A stretch of 64,000 bases of DNA from Kribbella sp. VKM Ac-2568 (GTDB taxonomy: Bacteria > Actinomycetota > Actinomycetes > Propionibacteriales > Kribbellaceae). Location of the stretch: assembly GCF_004345365.1 (NCBI RefSeq), contig NZ_SLVF01000002.1, positions 558,001 to 622,000 of the forward strand. The letters are read 5' to 3'. Position numbers and translations under genes: made by a program. The notes under the pieces were generated by a model. The model worked only from the letters and a program-made list of their open reading frames with translations. It searched no databases and had not been told where the DNA came from. The first letter of the stretch is position 1. Each line of letters opens with the position of its first letter. Shown here piece by piece: positions 7,515 to 16,384 of this stretch.

Positions 7515-7745
7515 TCACTGTCCCGTCGAGTCCTGCCGGTGGTCGCCCTCGAGGGCCTCCACCGCGCCGAGCAGGCTCCGAAGACTTGCCTCCTCACGGT
7601 CGATGTCGGTCGGATCGAACAACCACTCCGAGGGCGGTACGACGACGTCGTCCGCCGGCGCGCTCGACTCGGCCTGCTCGAGCTCTGTCTCGACCTCCAC
7701 CTCGAGCTCGTGCAGGAACGGGCTCTTGTCGGACTGGGCACTCAT
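7515..7745 (-). CDS. Small acidic hypothetical protein
   Basis: 76 residues, very rich in Glu/Asp (HELEVEVETELEQAESS, DPTDIDREEASLRSLLGAVEAL). GGAG sits six bases before the ATG at 7745, which supports genuine translation. It lies 85 bp upstream of the lipoate ligase on the same strand and may be cotranscribed. I recognise no family; the C-terminal half looks helical. Confidence 0.6.
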   Translation of the reverse strand: MSAQSDKSPFLHELEVEVETELEQAESSAPADDVVVPPSEWLFDPTDIDREEASLRSLLGAVEALEGDHRQDSTGQ

Positions 7746-7957
7746 GTCTTCTCCAAGGGTCGTTGATCGGGCGCTTCCGTCAGCTGGCTACCACCCGATG
7801 CCAGCTAAGACAGGGCACCTGGCCAACTTGTGACAGGTCCCCGAGGACTCACGGCGATCGTTGCCTGAGCGCTCAATCGTCGGATCCTGTCCGGCCGTTC
7901 CGCGTGGTCGTGAAACGTTGACGGCCGTTTCTCCGATACTCACCTTTGAGAGGGGGA

Positions 7958-8173
7958 ATGATGAGACGACGTCACCACCAGCGCAGCCGGCGGCCGAAGC
8001 AACAGCTCGAGTCCGACGTCGTCGCGACACGCCTGCTCTGGCTACTCGCAGTCATCAGACGCGGCCCCACTCCCCACCACGACGCAGAACTCGCCGACGA
8101 TCAACTGCTGGATCAACTCACCACCCCGTCCCCCGGCAAAGACAACCCCACCCGCTGCCGCCTCCCCCGTTAG
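7958..8173 (+). CDS. Small basic hypothetical protein
   Basis: About 71 residues from ATG 7958 or 7961, with GAGAGGGGG immediately upstream. It has an Arg/His-rich N-terminus (MMRRRHHQRSRRPKQQLESD), a short hydrophobic helix (ATRLLWLLAVIRR) and a Pro/Asp-rich tail. The ribosome site and biased third codon positions favour a real gene, but no family is recognised and a spurious frame cannot be excluded. Confidence 0.4.
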   Translation: MMRRRHHQRSRRPKQQLESDVVATRLLWLLAVIRRGPTPHHDAELADDQLLDQLTTPSPGKDNPTRCRLPR

Positions 8174-8253
8174 TTGCCTCCACCAACTGACGCACCTTCA
8201 GCGCCGGGGTCGAGGCCGGGACCGGCCGGCGTCGGGCGTGTACGGTCGCAAGA

Positions 8254-10974
8254 GTGCTGGTCGGACGAGAGCCTGAGAGCGCTCAGCTGGCCGAACTGGT
8301 TGAGCAGGCCCGGCACGGCTCCGCCCGCAGCCTGGTGGTTCACGGCGAGCCAGGCGTCGGTAAGACGGCCTTGCTCGAGGACCTTCTCGGGAACGTCGGC
8401 GACGCGCTGACTCTGCGTACGCAGGGATTGGAAGCCGAAGCGCCGCTGGCGTTCGCGGCGCTGCATCGGCTTCTGCTTCCGGTGATGCGACTGCGCGAGA
8501 TTCTCCCGGGTCCTCAGTCCCGAGCCCTGCGGGTCGCGTTCGGTGAAGAGGAAGGGCCCGCGGTGGAGCCCTTCATGGTTGCGGTGGCGACGCTGTCGAT
8601 GCTGACTGCGGCAGCGGAGGAACGTCTGGTGCTCTGCATGGTCGACGACGCGCACTGGCTCGATTCAGGGACCGCGGACGCGCTGCTCTTCGCCGCGCGG
8701 AGGCTGGGCGCCGACCGTGTACTCATGGTGTTCTCGGCCCGCGAGGGGGTACCGACCCCTTTCAGCCCTGCCGGGATCCAGGACCTGACGCTGGCGGGGC
8801 TGGAGCCATCGGCGGCTCGTGCGTTGCTGGACGAGCGAGGTGACCTCAGCCGCAGCGAAGAGGTCACCCAGCGACTCATCGCCGAGACGGACGGTAACCC
8901 TCTTGCTCTGCTGGAGTTGCCGACGAAGCTCAGCCAGGCCGAGCTCGAGGGGTCCTCGCCGCTGCCTGCTCAGCTCCATCTCACTACTCGTGTCGAGCAG
9001 AGCTTCGTTGATCGCTGCCGGCGACTTCCGCCGGCGGTGCAGTCTGTGATGTTGCTGGTGTCCGCCGACGACAGCGCCGACCTCGCGATGGTCAGACGCG
9101 CGGCGGCATACCTGGGTGCTGGTCACGAGGAGCTGGATGAGGCCAGGACGTCGGGGCTGCTCGTCCTGGACGAGACCACGGTCCGGGTCCGGCATCCGCT
9201 CGTGCGTTCGGCGATCTACCAGGCCGCTGCCACCGCGGAGAGGCGGCGGGTCCACCGTGCCCTCGCCGCTGCGCTTGACGGGGTCGGTGACCAGGACCGA
9301 GCGGCGTGGCATCGGGCCGGCGCGGCTGAGGGTCCTGACGAGGAACTGGCAGCCGCGCTGGAGCTCTCCGGATCACGCGCAGAGCGTCGCGGTGGGTACG
9401 GCGCAGCCCTGGCTGCCTTCCAACGCGCCTCGACCCTGACCGCCCACGAGCCGCGGCGAGCTGAGCTGACCTTCGCAGCCGCACGCAATGCCTGGGCGAG
9501 CGGGCAAACAGGTCTGTCGCGCACCCTGCTGTCAGCAGCTGGAACTGCCGCGACCGACCCCGTCATCCGCAGCGACATCGCCCGGCTGCGAGGCCGGATC
9601 GAGGTCAACATCGGGTCGGCGAAGGATGCGCACCGCATCTTCATCGAAGCCGCCGAGGCAGTCTGCGCGGTCGACCCGCTGCGAGCTCTCGAGCTGAGCG
9701 TGGCGGCCGCCACCCTGCGCGCCTATGGCGCCGACAGCGGCGCCGCCCTGAGCATGAACGACCTGCTGACCGCGCAGGTCGGCGAGGACAGCCCGCGGAC
9801 GCTCTGCCTCAAACAGCTCCTGCCGGCCATGACCCAGGCCGCTGACAAGAACTGGGCTGCGGCGATCGTGTCCCTGCGGGTCGCGCTCGACGCGGGCGCT
9901 CCCGTCGACGACCTCGACCTCCTGGGCAACCTGGGCAACGCGGCGCTTCAACTGGGGCACGACAGCGGGGCCCAGCGGTTCTACGAGCTGATGCTGTCCC
10001 GAGCCCGAGAACGCGGTGCCTTGATGGCAGTGGTCTACGCCCTGCAACGGCTCTGCTTCAGCCACCTCGTCCGAGGCGACCTGGCCGCCGTGCGCGGCGC
10101 GGCTGAAGAAGCTCGCGGGCTCGGCGTCAGCATGAACCAGCCGGCACTGACGGCAGCTCCCCTGGCCTGGCTGACGTTGCTCGCGGCCGTCCAGGTGCGG
10201 GATGACTACGACACTCTGCTCGGCGAACTTGACGACATCGTCGCCACGCAGCCGCTCGGCATCCTGACCGACCCGGTCCACGACCTCACGCGTTGGGCCA
10301 AGGGGACGAGGGCCGCCGCGACCGGGGACACCTTCGGCGCAGCTCATCACCTAGGTCGATTCCGGCTGCCGGTCCTGGCCCGGATGGCCGCGATGGAGCG
10401 CATCGACGCTGCGGTCCGGGCCGGCGAGAACGGCCTTGCCCGCGCGTGGGTGGAGGATCTGGCCGGGTACGCCGAGGCCACCGGTTGGCCGTGGGCGCTC
10501 GCAGCGGTTGCCTACGGCAAAGCGATGACCGCCGAAGCCGGAAGGGAAGAGGAGCAGTTCCAGCTCGCCCTCTCCTGGCACACCCGCTCGGGACGCCCGT
10601 ACGCCGAGGCTCGCACCCACCTGGCCTACGGGGAGTGGCTGCGGCGTTCGCAACGTCGCGTCGAGGCACGGCGACACCTCCGGCAGGCTCTCGAGGTCTT
10701 CCGCGACCTGCGCGCCGAAACCCTCGTCAGCCGTGCGACCCAGGAGCTCCGGGCGTCGGGCGAGACTGCCCGCAAGCGTGACCCGTCCACGCTGGTCAGG
10801 CTCACCCCGATGGAACTCAAGGTCGCCCAGCTCGTCACTTCGGGTCTGTCCAACAAAGACGTCGCCGCCCAGTGCTGGGTCTCTCCCCGGACGGTGGCGT
10901 TCCACCTGCGCAACGTCTTCGCCAAGGCCGGCGTCACCTCACGCGGTGAACTGGCCCGGCTCGACCTCGGCTAG
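8254..10974 (+). CDS. Large ATPase LuxR-family regulator (LAL type)
   Basis: 906 residues from GTG 8254. The N-terminus holds an AAA/NB-ARC-like ATPase: LVVHGEPGVGKTALLEDLL (Walker A, about residues 27-45) and LVLCMVDDAHWLDSG (Walker B). A long TPR-like helical middle follows. The C-terminus is a LuxR/NarL HTH: LTPMELKVAQLVTSGLSNKD, then CWVSPRTVAFHLRNVFAKAG. Such LAL proteins are ATP-dependent activators in actinomycetes. It lies 101 bp ahead of the hydrolase/MFS pair in the same direction and is probably its regulator; the ligand is unknown. Confidence 0.9.
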   Translation: MLVGREPESAQLAELVEQARHGSARSLVVHGEPGVGKTALLEDLLGNVGDALTLRTQGLEAEAPLAFAALHRLLLPVMRLREILPGPQSRALRVAFGEEEGPAVEPFMVAVATLSMLTAAAEERLVLCMVDDAHWLDSGTADALLFAARRLGADRVLMVFSAREGVPTPFSPAGIQDLTLAGLEPSAARALLDERGDLSRSEEVTQRLIAETDGNPLALLELPTKLSQAELEGSSPLPAQLHLTTRVEQSFVDRCRRLPPAVQSVMLLVSADDSADLAMVRRAAAYLGAGHEELDEARTSGLLVLDETTVRVRHPLVRSAIYQAAATAERRRVHRALAAALDGVGDQDRAAWHRAGAAEGPDEELAAALELSGSRAERRGGYGAALAAFQRASTLTAHEPRRAELTFAAARNAWASGQTGLSRTLLSAAGTAATDPVIRSDIARLRGRIEVNIGSAKDAHRIFIEAAEAVCAVDPLRALELSVAAATLRAYGADSGAALSMNDLLTAQVGEDSPRTLCLKQLLPAMTQAADKNWAAAIVSLRVALDAGAPVDDLDLLGNLGNAALQLGHDSGAQRFYELMLSRARERGALMAVVYALQRLCFSHLVRGDLAAVRGAAEEARGLGVSMNQPALTAAPLAWLTLLAAVQVRDDYDTLLGELDDIVATQPLGILTDPVHDLTRWAKGTRAAATGDTFGAAHHLGRFRLPVLARMAAMERIDAAVRAGENGLARAWVEDLAGYAEATGWPWALAAVAYGKAMTAEAGREEEQFQLALSWHTRSGRPYAEARTHLAYGEWLRRSQRRVEARRHLRQALEVFRDLRAETLVSRATQELRASGETARKRDPSTLVRLTPMELKVAQLVTSGLSNKDVAAQCWVSPRTVAFHLRNVFAKAGVTSRGELARLDLG

Positions 10975-10990
10975 CACCTACCCGGCAGAA

Positions 10991-11008
10991 CCCGGTCATT
11001 TGACCGGG
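10991..11008. other. Inverted repeat after the LuxR regulator gene
   Basis: CCCGGTCA and TGACCGGG are perfect 8-base arms separated by TT, 16 bases after the regulator stop and 67 bases before the hydrolase ATG. It may be a short terminator or the operator through which the upstream LAL regulator acts. No T tract is present. Confidence 0.45.
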
Positions 11009-11075
11009 GTGAGCAGCCGCGTTCCGGTCCACGCTCGACAGCAGTGCACCACTCCACTGCGAGAGCGAGACCGTC

Positions 11076-12449
11076 ATGAGCATCCAGATCCAGGCAGCTG
11101 CCCCGACATCCGACACCGAGGTACCGACTACGCCCCGAAGAGGGCGCATCGGCCGCATCATCGCCGGGTCGCTCCTTGCCGGAGCCACCATCGCGCTCGC
11201 CCTCACCCTGGGCGTCTTCGCCGGCGCGACCGAAAGCATCATCACCGGGTCGATCCTCCTCGCCTTCGGGATCGGCTGGGGTCTGCTGGCGACCCTGTCG
11301 GTGCGACTGACAACCCAACCGCAGCGCTGGGCCGGACTGCCCGCAGCAGCGATGACAGCATCCGGTCTATTACTCCTGGCGTTTCAGCCCGGGCACGCTG
11401 TCCTGACCACCGTCGGCTGGGTCTGGCCAGTACTGGTTCTGGTGCTCGCCGTCTGGATGCACAGCCGGATGCGGCGTGCCCTGTCCGGTCGCGGACGCCG
11501 GCTGCTGACGCCGGTGATGGCCGTTCTCGCGCTCGCCTCCATCGGGGCGACCTACGAGAACATCACCGTTCTACAGAACGACACCACCTATCCCGCCACC
11601 GGGCGGACCTTCGAGGTCGCCGGACACCGACTGCACCTGGACTGCCGGGGCAGCGGCGGTCCCACTGTGGTGCTGTTCAACGGTCTCGGCGGCGTCTCAG
11701 CCTCCTGGGCCCGGATCACCGGCGACGTGGCCCGCACCGGTCGTGTATGCGCATATGACCGTGCCGGCCAGGGTTGGAGCGAAGATGCCGAGCATCCCCA
11801 GGACGGCGTGACAGCCGCCACGGATCTCCACACGCTGCTGGCCAAGGCAGGCGAGCACGGACCGTACCTGCTCGTCGGTCACTCGATCGGCGGTACCTAC
11901 TCAATGACCTACGCAGCCCGCTACCCCGACCAGGTCGCCGGTCTCGTGCTCCTGGACAGCTCCAGCCCCGAGCAGTTCACCCGGATGCCCGACTACCCCG
12001 GCCAGTACGCGGTCATGCGGCGCATCACCGCGCTGACGCCGACCCTCGCGCGTCTCGGTCTGAGCCGAGTAGTCGCTGTCGCCAGTCCTTCCCACCTGCC
12101 CGCTGAGGCAGCCGACCGAGTGCGGGCCGTGACCGCGAACGCCCACGCTGCCCGGAACATGCGCGACGAGGTGTCCATGCTTCATCAGGTATTCGCTCAG
12201 GCCGGGGCGCTCACCACCCTTCACGACCTGCCGCTGGCCGTCGTCACCGCGTCGGAGACGCTCAAGGACACCGGCTGGGCCGCGGCCCAGGATCAACTAG
12301 CAACCCTCTCCGGCAACCGCATGCACCAGGTCGTCGAGGCGTCCCACCTCGGACTGCTGGAGGACGAACCCGCAGCGGCGGAGTCGACGCGCGCGATCAC
12401 CGAGGTCATCTCCGCCATCCGCACCGGATCCCACCTGGAGTCGAAATGA
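11076..12449 (+). CDS. Membrane-anchored alpha/beta hydrolase
   Basis: 457 residues. The first ~160 contain four to five hydrophobic segments (IIAGSLLAGATIALALTLGV, IITGSILLAFGIGWGLLATL, VLTTVGWVWPVLVLVLAVWM and others). An alpha/beta hydrolase domain follows: VVLFNGLGGVSASW (oxyanion loop), YLLVGHSIGGTYSMTYA (nucleophile Ser in GHSIGG) and a late His in EASHLGLLEDEP. The catalytic domain should sit outside the membrane. The gene overlaps the MFS gene by ATGA, so hydrolysis and export are probably coupled functions. The substrate is not evident. Confidence 0.82.
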   Translation: MSIQIQAAAPTSDTEVPTTPRRGRIGRIIAGSLLAGATIALALTLGVFAGATESIITGSILLAFGIGWGLLATLSVRLTTQPQRWAGLPAAAMTASGLLLLAFQPGHAVLTTVGWVWPVLVLVLAVWMHSRMRRALSGRGRRLLTPVMAVLALASIGATYENITVLQNDTTYPATGRTFEVAGHRLHLDCRGSGGPTVVLFNGLGGVSASWARITGDVARTGRVCAYDRAGQGWSEDAEHPQDGVTAATDLHTLLAKAGEHGPYLLVGHSIGGTYSMTYAARYPDQVAGLVLLDSSSPEQFTRMPDYPGQYAVMRRITALTPTLARLGLSRVVAVASPSHLPAEAADRVRAVTANAHAARNMRDEVSMLHQVFAQAGALTTLHDLPLAVVTASETLKDTGWAAAQDQLATLSGNRMHQVVEASHLGLLEDEPAAAESTRAITEVISAIRTGSHLESK

Positions 12450-13894
12450 CCACCCATCAGGAAAGTCCTGTCCAGGTCGTCGAGGAGAACAGCACGAAGA
12501 AGTCCTGGGCCGTGCTCGGCGTCGCACTGGTCGCGCAGATCCTGGTCGTCCTGGACATCTCGGTCGTGAACACCGCCCTGCCCTCGATCGGCCGCTCGCT
12601 GCACCTCGGCGGCGGGGACCTCCAGTGGTTGGTCACGGCGTACCTGATGATGTCCGGCGGCGGCCTGCTGCTCGGCGGACGCGTCGCTGACCTACTGTCT
12701 CGTCGTACTGTCTTCCTGACCGGCCTCGGCCTGTTCACCGTCGCTTCCCTGGTCAGTGGGTTCGCGAGCAACGGCGGCGAGCTCATCGCGGCCCGGTCGG
12801 TGCAAGGTCTGAGCGCAGCGCTGCTCACTCCGTCCGCGCTGTCGCTGATCATGACCACGTACGCCGGTGCGCAGCGCAAGGCGGCACTCGCTCTCTGGGG
12901 CGCAGTCGGCAGTCTCGGAGTCGCTGCGGGCGTACTCGTCGGCGGAGCCATCACGACGTGGTCCAGCTGGGAGTTCATCTTCTGGGTCAACGGCCCCATC
13001 GGGCTCGTCGCTCTCCTCGTGGGCCGCCGGATCCTCGCAAAGGACAGGGCCGAGCGCCCCTCGCTGCGTGACTTCGACCTCCCGGGCGCCCTCGCGGTAC
13101 TCGGTGGACTCGCCGCTCTGGTCTACGGCCTTGGTGGCACCGAGAAGCACGGATGGTGGTCCCTGCAGACGACAGCGGCCTTCGGTCTGTCGTTCCTCCT
13201 GCTGGTGACCTTCCTGAAGATCGAGCAGCGTGCCGCCCAGCCCCTGTTCCCGCCGCACGTCAGGAAGCTCAACACCTTGGTGTCCGGAACCGCCGTGATG
13301 CTCGGCGTCACCGGGATCCTGGTCGGCACCGTCTTCCTGACATCGATCTTCCTGCAGACCGTGCTCGGTTACTCCGCCCTGCGGACCGGCATCTCGTTCC
13401 TGCCGTTCGCCCTCTCCATCACGGCGGGCACCGTCGTCGCCAAGCACCTGTTGAACCACGCGTCACCGCGCACAATCTCGACCGCGGGTCTTGTCCTCAC
13501 CATCGGTGCGGCTCTGATGCTGTCAACCGCCACCAGCGACGCGCGGTACGGCGTCGACATCCTCCCAGGACTGGTCATCCTCGGTCTCGGGGTCGGCATG
13601 GTGTTCGTGCCCGTCTCGGTGGTTTCCATGGCAGGCATCCCGGCCTCCCACGCAGGTGTCGCGTCGGGGTTCCTGATGACCGGCCACGAGATCGGTGCCG
13701 CCCTCGGCGTCGCCATCCTCTCCGCGGTCGCCAGCACGGCCGGCACGCTCACGACGGCGGCAGGCGCCGCCGACGCGTTCTCCCGCGGATTCGTCGGTGC
13801 CGCCACGATGGGGACCCTGGTCGCAGTCTTCGCGATGCTCCGGATGCCGAAGACCCGAGGCACGGGCGGTGGCGGTCACCTGCACATGCACTGA
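12446..13894 (+). CDS. MFS drug exporter (DHA2, 14-TM type)
   Basis: 482 residues with AQILVVLDISVVNTALPSIG in TM1, GGLLLGGRVADLLSRRTVF between TM2 and TM3 and about 14 membrane segments, the EmrB/QacA pattern. The C-terminus is His-rich (GGGGHLHMH). The ATG overlaps the TGA of the hydrolase gene. Together with the LAL regulator upstream this forms a likely regulator-enzyme-exporter unit. It is a distant paralogue of the exporter at 2717. Confidence 0.9.
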   Translation: MTTHQESPVQVVEENSTKKSWAVLGVALVAQILVVLDISVVNTALPSIGRSLHLGGGDLQWLVTAYLMMSGGGLLLGGRVADLLSRRTVFLTGLGLFTVASLVSGFASNGGELIAARSVQGLSAALLTPSALSLIMTTYAGAQRKAALALWGAVGSLGVAAGVLVGGAITTWSSWEFIFWVNGPIGLVALLVGRRILAKDRAERPSLRDFDLPGALAVLGGLAALVYGLGGTEKHGWWSLQTTAAFGLSFLLLVTFLKIEQRAAQPLFPPHVRKLNTLVSGTAVMLGVTGILVGTVFLTSIFLQTVLGYSALRTGISFLPFALSITAGTVVAKHLLNHASPRTISTAGLVLTIGAALMLSTATSDARYGVDILPGLVILGLGVGMVFVPVSVVSMAGIPASHAGVASGFLMTGHEIGAALGVAILSAVASTAGTLTTAAGAADAFSRGFVGAATMGTLVAVFAMLRMPKTRGTGGGGHLHMH

Positions 13895-13913
13895 CGTCGC
13901 TGCCCACTGTCCT

Positions 13914-13948
13914 GAAAGAGGTCGCGTCAGCGTCCGGCCGCCTCTTTC
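13914..13948. terminator. Hairpin between convergent MFS and DUF7144 genes
   Basis: GAAAGAGG (13914-13921) pairs with CCTCTTTC (13941-13948) around a 19-base loop. The second arm falls inside the 3' end of the DUF7144 gene. In plus-strand RNA the second arm ends in a CUUUC run. It probably limits read-through between the convergent genes. Confidence 0.5.
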
Positions 13949-14403
13949 ATCGCCTTCATCTCGTGGCCATGGACGGTGAGGGCCCAGATCACCAGGATGT
14001 CGACGGCGATCATGATGGTCGACCAGATCGGGTACGCCGCGAGGAACGCGATGTTGACCACGATGCTGAGGACGGACAGGACTACGCCGACGATCCGGCC
14101 CCACAGCCTGCCGTTGAGGAGCGCGACACCGCCGACCAGGACCACCAGGCTGAGGATCAGGTGCGTCCAGCCCCAGACGGTGTAGTCGAGGTGGATGGTC
14201 AGGCCGCTCTTGCCGACCACGTAGTACTCGTCGTCGAACAGGGCGATGAATCCCTGGAAGGCGTGGAAGAGGCCCAGGACGATCATCATCACGCCGGCGA
14301 ACAGGATCCAGCCGACCCACGGGCTGGTCCAGGGCGTCGGGGTCAGTTCCCCACCCGGCGTGGACGCCTGGTGCCTCGCCGTCGGCGGATGCAGGTCCGA
14401 CAT
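13927..14403 (-). CDS. DUF7144-type four-TM membrane protein
   Basis: 158 residues. After a polar N-terminus come four membrane helices, beginning WVGWILFAGVMMIVLGLFHA and FQGFIALFDDEYYVV, then GWTHLILSLVVLVGGVALL, GRIVGVVLSVLSIVVNIAFL and STIMIAVDILVIWAL. The WVGWxxFAGxMM motif with a tyrosine-containing loop is typical of this actinobacterial family, whose function is unknown. It is convergent with the MFS gene and divergent from the methyltransferase. Confidence 0.8.
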   Translation of the reverse strand: MSDLHPPTARHQASTPGGELTPTPWTSPWVGWILFAGVMMIVLGLFHAFQGFIALFDDEYYVVGKSGLTIHLDYTVWGWTHLILSLVVLVGGVALLNGRLWGRIVGVVLSVLSIVVNIAFLAAYPIWSTIMIAVDILVIWALTVHGHEMKAMKEAAGR

Positions 14404-14568
14404 GGTGGTCTCCTCGTCGAGTCACCGAGGCAGCCGCCGTCCTGGCCCCCTCGTGGCCGTCACGCTCTGTCCGATGATCCGCATCGCCGCCCCACCTGTC
14501 CTCACCCATAGCGGGGGAACCGGTAATTGCGTTGCGTGCGCCGGGCGCGGCTACATAGCGTGCACGGC

Positions 14569-15303
14569 GTGGCCGAGGATCCTTACCGCGACGAGCGGCT
14601 TGTACAGCTGTACGACCTGGACAATGCCGCCGGGGACGATCACGTGTACTACCGCGCCCTCGCCGACGAGATCGAGGCGAAGAAGATCCTCGACTTCGGC
14701 TGCGGTACCGGGCTGCTGACCCGAACCTTCGCACGAACCGGGCGCGTGGTCATCGGAGTCGACCCGAGCCCGACGATGCTGGGTTACGCACGCAAGCAAC
14801 CCGGGGCAGAAGCCGTCACCTGGATCGACGGTGACGCATCCGCCGTCGACGGCACCGGCGACATGGACCTGGTGGTGAGTAGCGGCAACACGATGATGCA
14901 CCTCAGCCCCGAGACCTACCCGTCGGTGCTCGGCTCGCTGTCCGGCGCGCTGCGCCCCGGCGGAGTGATCAGCTTCGAAAGCCGCAACCCGGCAGCCCGC
15001 GCGTGGGAGCAGTGGACCCGCGACGCGACGTACTCCGAACGCGACACCCCGGCCGGTCACCTCCGCGAGTGGATCGACGTCACCGAGTCGGACCACGGCC
15101 GCGTGGTCTTCGACGCGCACAACGTCTTCCCGGACGGGAGCGACGCCGTCTACACCACCACCCTGTACTTCCGGACAGCTTCGGAGATCACCGCCGATCT
15201 CGAGCACGCCGGATTCACCGACATCGCCGTACACGGCGGCTGGCACCACGAGCCGCCGCTCGGCAACTCCCGGCTCCTCGTCGTCCGGGCCACGAAGCGG
15301 TAA
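14569..15303 (+). CDS. Class I SAM-dependent methyltransferase
   Basis: About 244 residues; GTG 14569 and GTG 14560 are both possible starts, without a good ribosome site. The SAM site is KKILDFGCGTGLLTRTFA (motif I, DFGCGTG), followed by VIGVDPSPTMLGYAR (acidic strand-2 loop) and LVVSSGNTMMHLSPE. The rest (LRPGGVISFESRN, then a domain with DHGRVVFDAHNVF) resembles small-molecule methyltransferases of actinomycetes. A TTGCGT / TACATA pair (14527, 14552) could give a very short leader. The substrate is unknown. Confidence 0.8.
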   Translation: MAEDPYRDERLVQLYDLDNAAGDDHVYYRALADEIEAKKILDFGCGTGLLTRTFARTGRVVIGVDPSPTMLGYARKQPGAEAVTWIDGDASAVDGTGDMDLVVSSGNTMMHLSPETYPSVLGSLSGALRPGGVISFESRNPAARAWEQWTRDATYSERDTPAGHLREWIDVTESDHGRVVFDAHNVFPDGSDAVYTTTLYFRTASEITADLEHAGFTDIAVHGGWHHEPPLGNSRLLVVRATKR

Positions 15304-15374
15304 GGCTTGATGTTCTGGTTGATCCGGAAGGGGTTGTTCGGGTCGTCGCGGCGCTTGAGCTGCACCAGGCGGGC
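15303..15374 (-). pseudogene. C-terminal remnant of a berberine-bridge-type FAD oxidase
   Basis: The minus strand here reads ARLVQLKRRDDPNNPFRINQ followed by NIKP. That is the conserved C-terminus of BBE/FAD-linked oxidases (LV.LK..YDP.N.FR.NQNI.P). No upstream part of the oxidase is recognisable between 15375 and 15470. The fragment runs into the methyltransferase stop codon without its own stop. It is a relic left by deletion or rearrangement. Confidence 0.7.
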
Positions 15375-15469
15375 GGGCGGCCGACCGCCGGGCACCTGGC
15401 GTCGAAGGGATCCCGCCCTGCCCTGACCACCAACCGTCTGTTGATGGTGAAGGTCAGCTGCCACTCCTC

Positions 15470-16222
15470 TCAATGACCTCGGTACTGCACAGGTGGCGGA
15501 GGCAGTTCCCGGTCGACCAACCTGCGACGCGAGGTCGCGACGACGTGCAGCACTGTTCCGATGATCATCAGCAGAAGGCCGACAGCGTTAGTCACACCAC
15601 CGACCGCCGCCGTCAGGGAGCCGATGAAATCCGTTGATGGAGCGGACGGATCCAACGGCGCGTCGACGATCAGCTCGAAGAAGCTGTAGCCACCGGCATA
15701 AGCGATTCCCAGCCCGATCGCGAAAAGGGCGAGCCCCGTCCAGACCAGCCGGCGTGCCTTCGTCCGCGCTGCCGCGATCTCGCGGAAGAAGCTCTCCCGT
15801 ACCTCGATGACGTACTGCGAAAGGTCGTACTGATCCCGCCCGGCATTGTCGAGCTCGTCCGCCCACTGGTCCCTGATGTCGTAGCGGACCGCCTGAGGCG
15901 TCGGCACCTCGCCTTGATACCGGAGCCGAAGACCGGCGAAGGCGACCGTGTCACCATGATGGAGCTCGCGAGGGCCGGTGATGGCGATATTGTTGACGAA
16001 CGTGCCACCGCTCGAACCGAGGTCCTCGACGTAGTCCAGGCCACCTCGCCGCCAGAGCACCGCGTGCGTGCGACTCACGTGGACGTCGGAGAACCGCACG
16101 TCACAGGTCGGCAGCCGGCCCACCGTGAGGCTGTTCCCGATCAGGCTGATCCGCCGCCCTTGATCCGCCCCGGCGCTCTCCACGACGAGGTACGTCGGTC
16201 TCGTTGTCGACGGCTGCGTCAT
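15470..16222 (-). CDS. FHA-domain membrane protein
   Basis: 250 residues from ATG 16222, with GGAG five bases upstream. Residues ~10-100 are an FHA domain: SLTVGRLPTCDVRFSDVHVS (GR...S..H core) and SRTHAVLWRRGGLDYVEDLG, then SSGGTFVNN. This module binds phosphothreonine peptides. A helical linker is followed by two membrane helices (LVWTGLALFAIGLGIAYAGG and AVGLLLMIIGTVLHVVA) and a short basic tail. It is divergent from the LodA-vWA gene with 162 bp between them. A signalling partner kinase is not visible nearby. Confidence 0.85.
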   Translation of the reverse strand: MTQPSTTRPTYLVVESAGADQGRRISLIGNSLTVGRLPTCDVRFSDVHVSRTHAVLWRRGGLDYVEDLGSSGGTFVNNIAITGPRELHHGDTVAFAGLRLRYQGEVPTPQAVRYDIRDQWADELDNAGRDQYDLSQYVIEVRESFFREIAAARTKARRLVWTGLALFAIGLGIAYAGGYSFFELIVDAPLDPSAPSTDFIGSLTAAVGGVTNAVGLLLMIIGTVLHVVATSRRRLVDRELPPPPVQYRGH

Positions 16223-16384
16223 CACGGCTCCACGGGGCAGTACGAAGGCCCTCGCCGCGGCACTCCCCCAAAGTCAGGAAACCACCAGCAATTCACCCCG
16301 GCAAGGGGCGTCAAGGGGGGTCGCTGTATTTCCTGTCCGGGTCGGGGCTCCTCAGGTTAGGGCCCGAAGCCGAGGGAGACGACG

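Noticed and set aside
7430-7741. N-terminal extension of the lipoate ligase frame
   Set aside because: Ser/Arg-rich shadow of the acidic small gene at 7515-7745. Conserved LplA sequence begins at about 7420.
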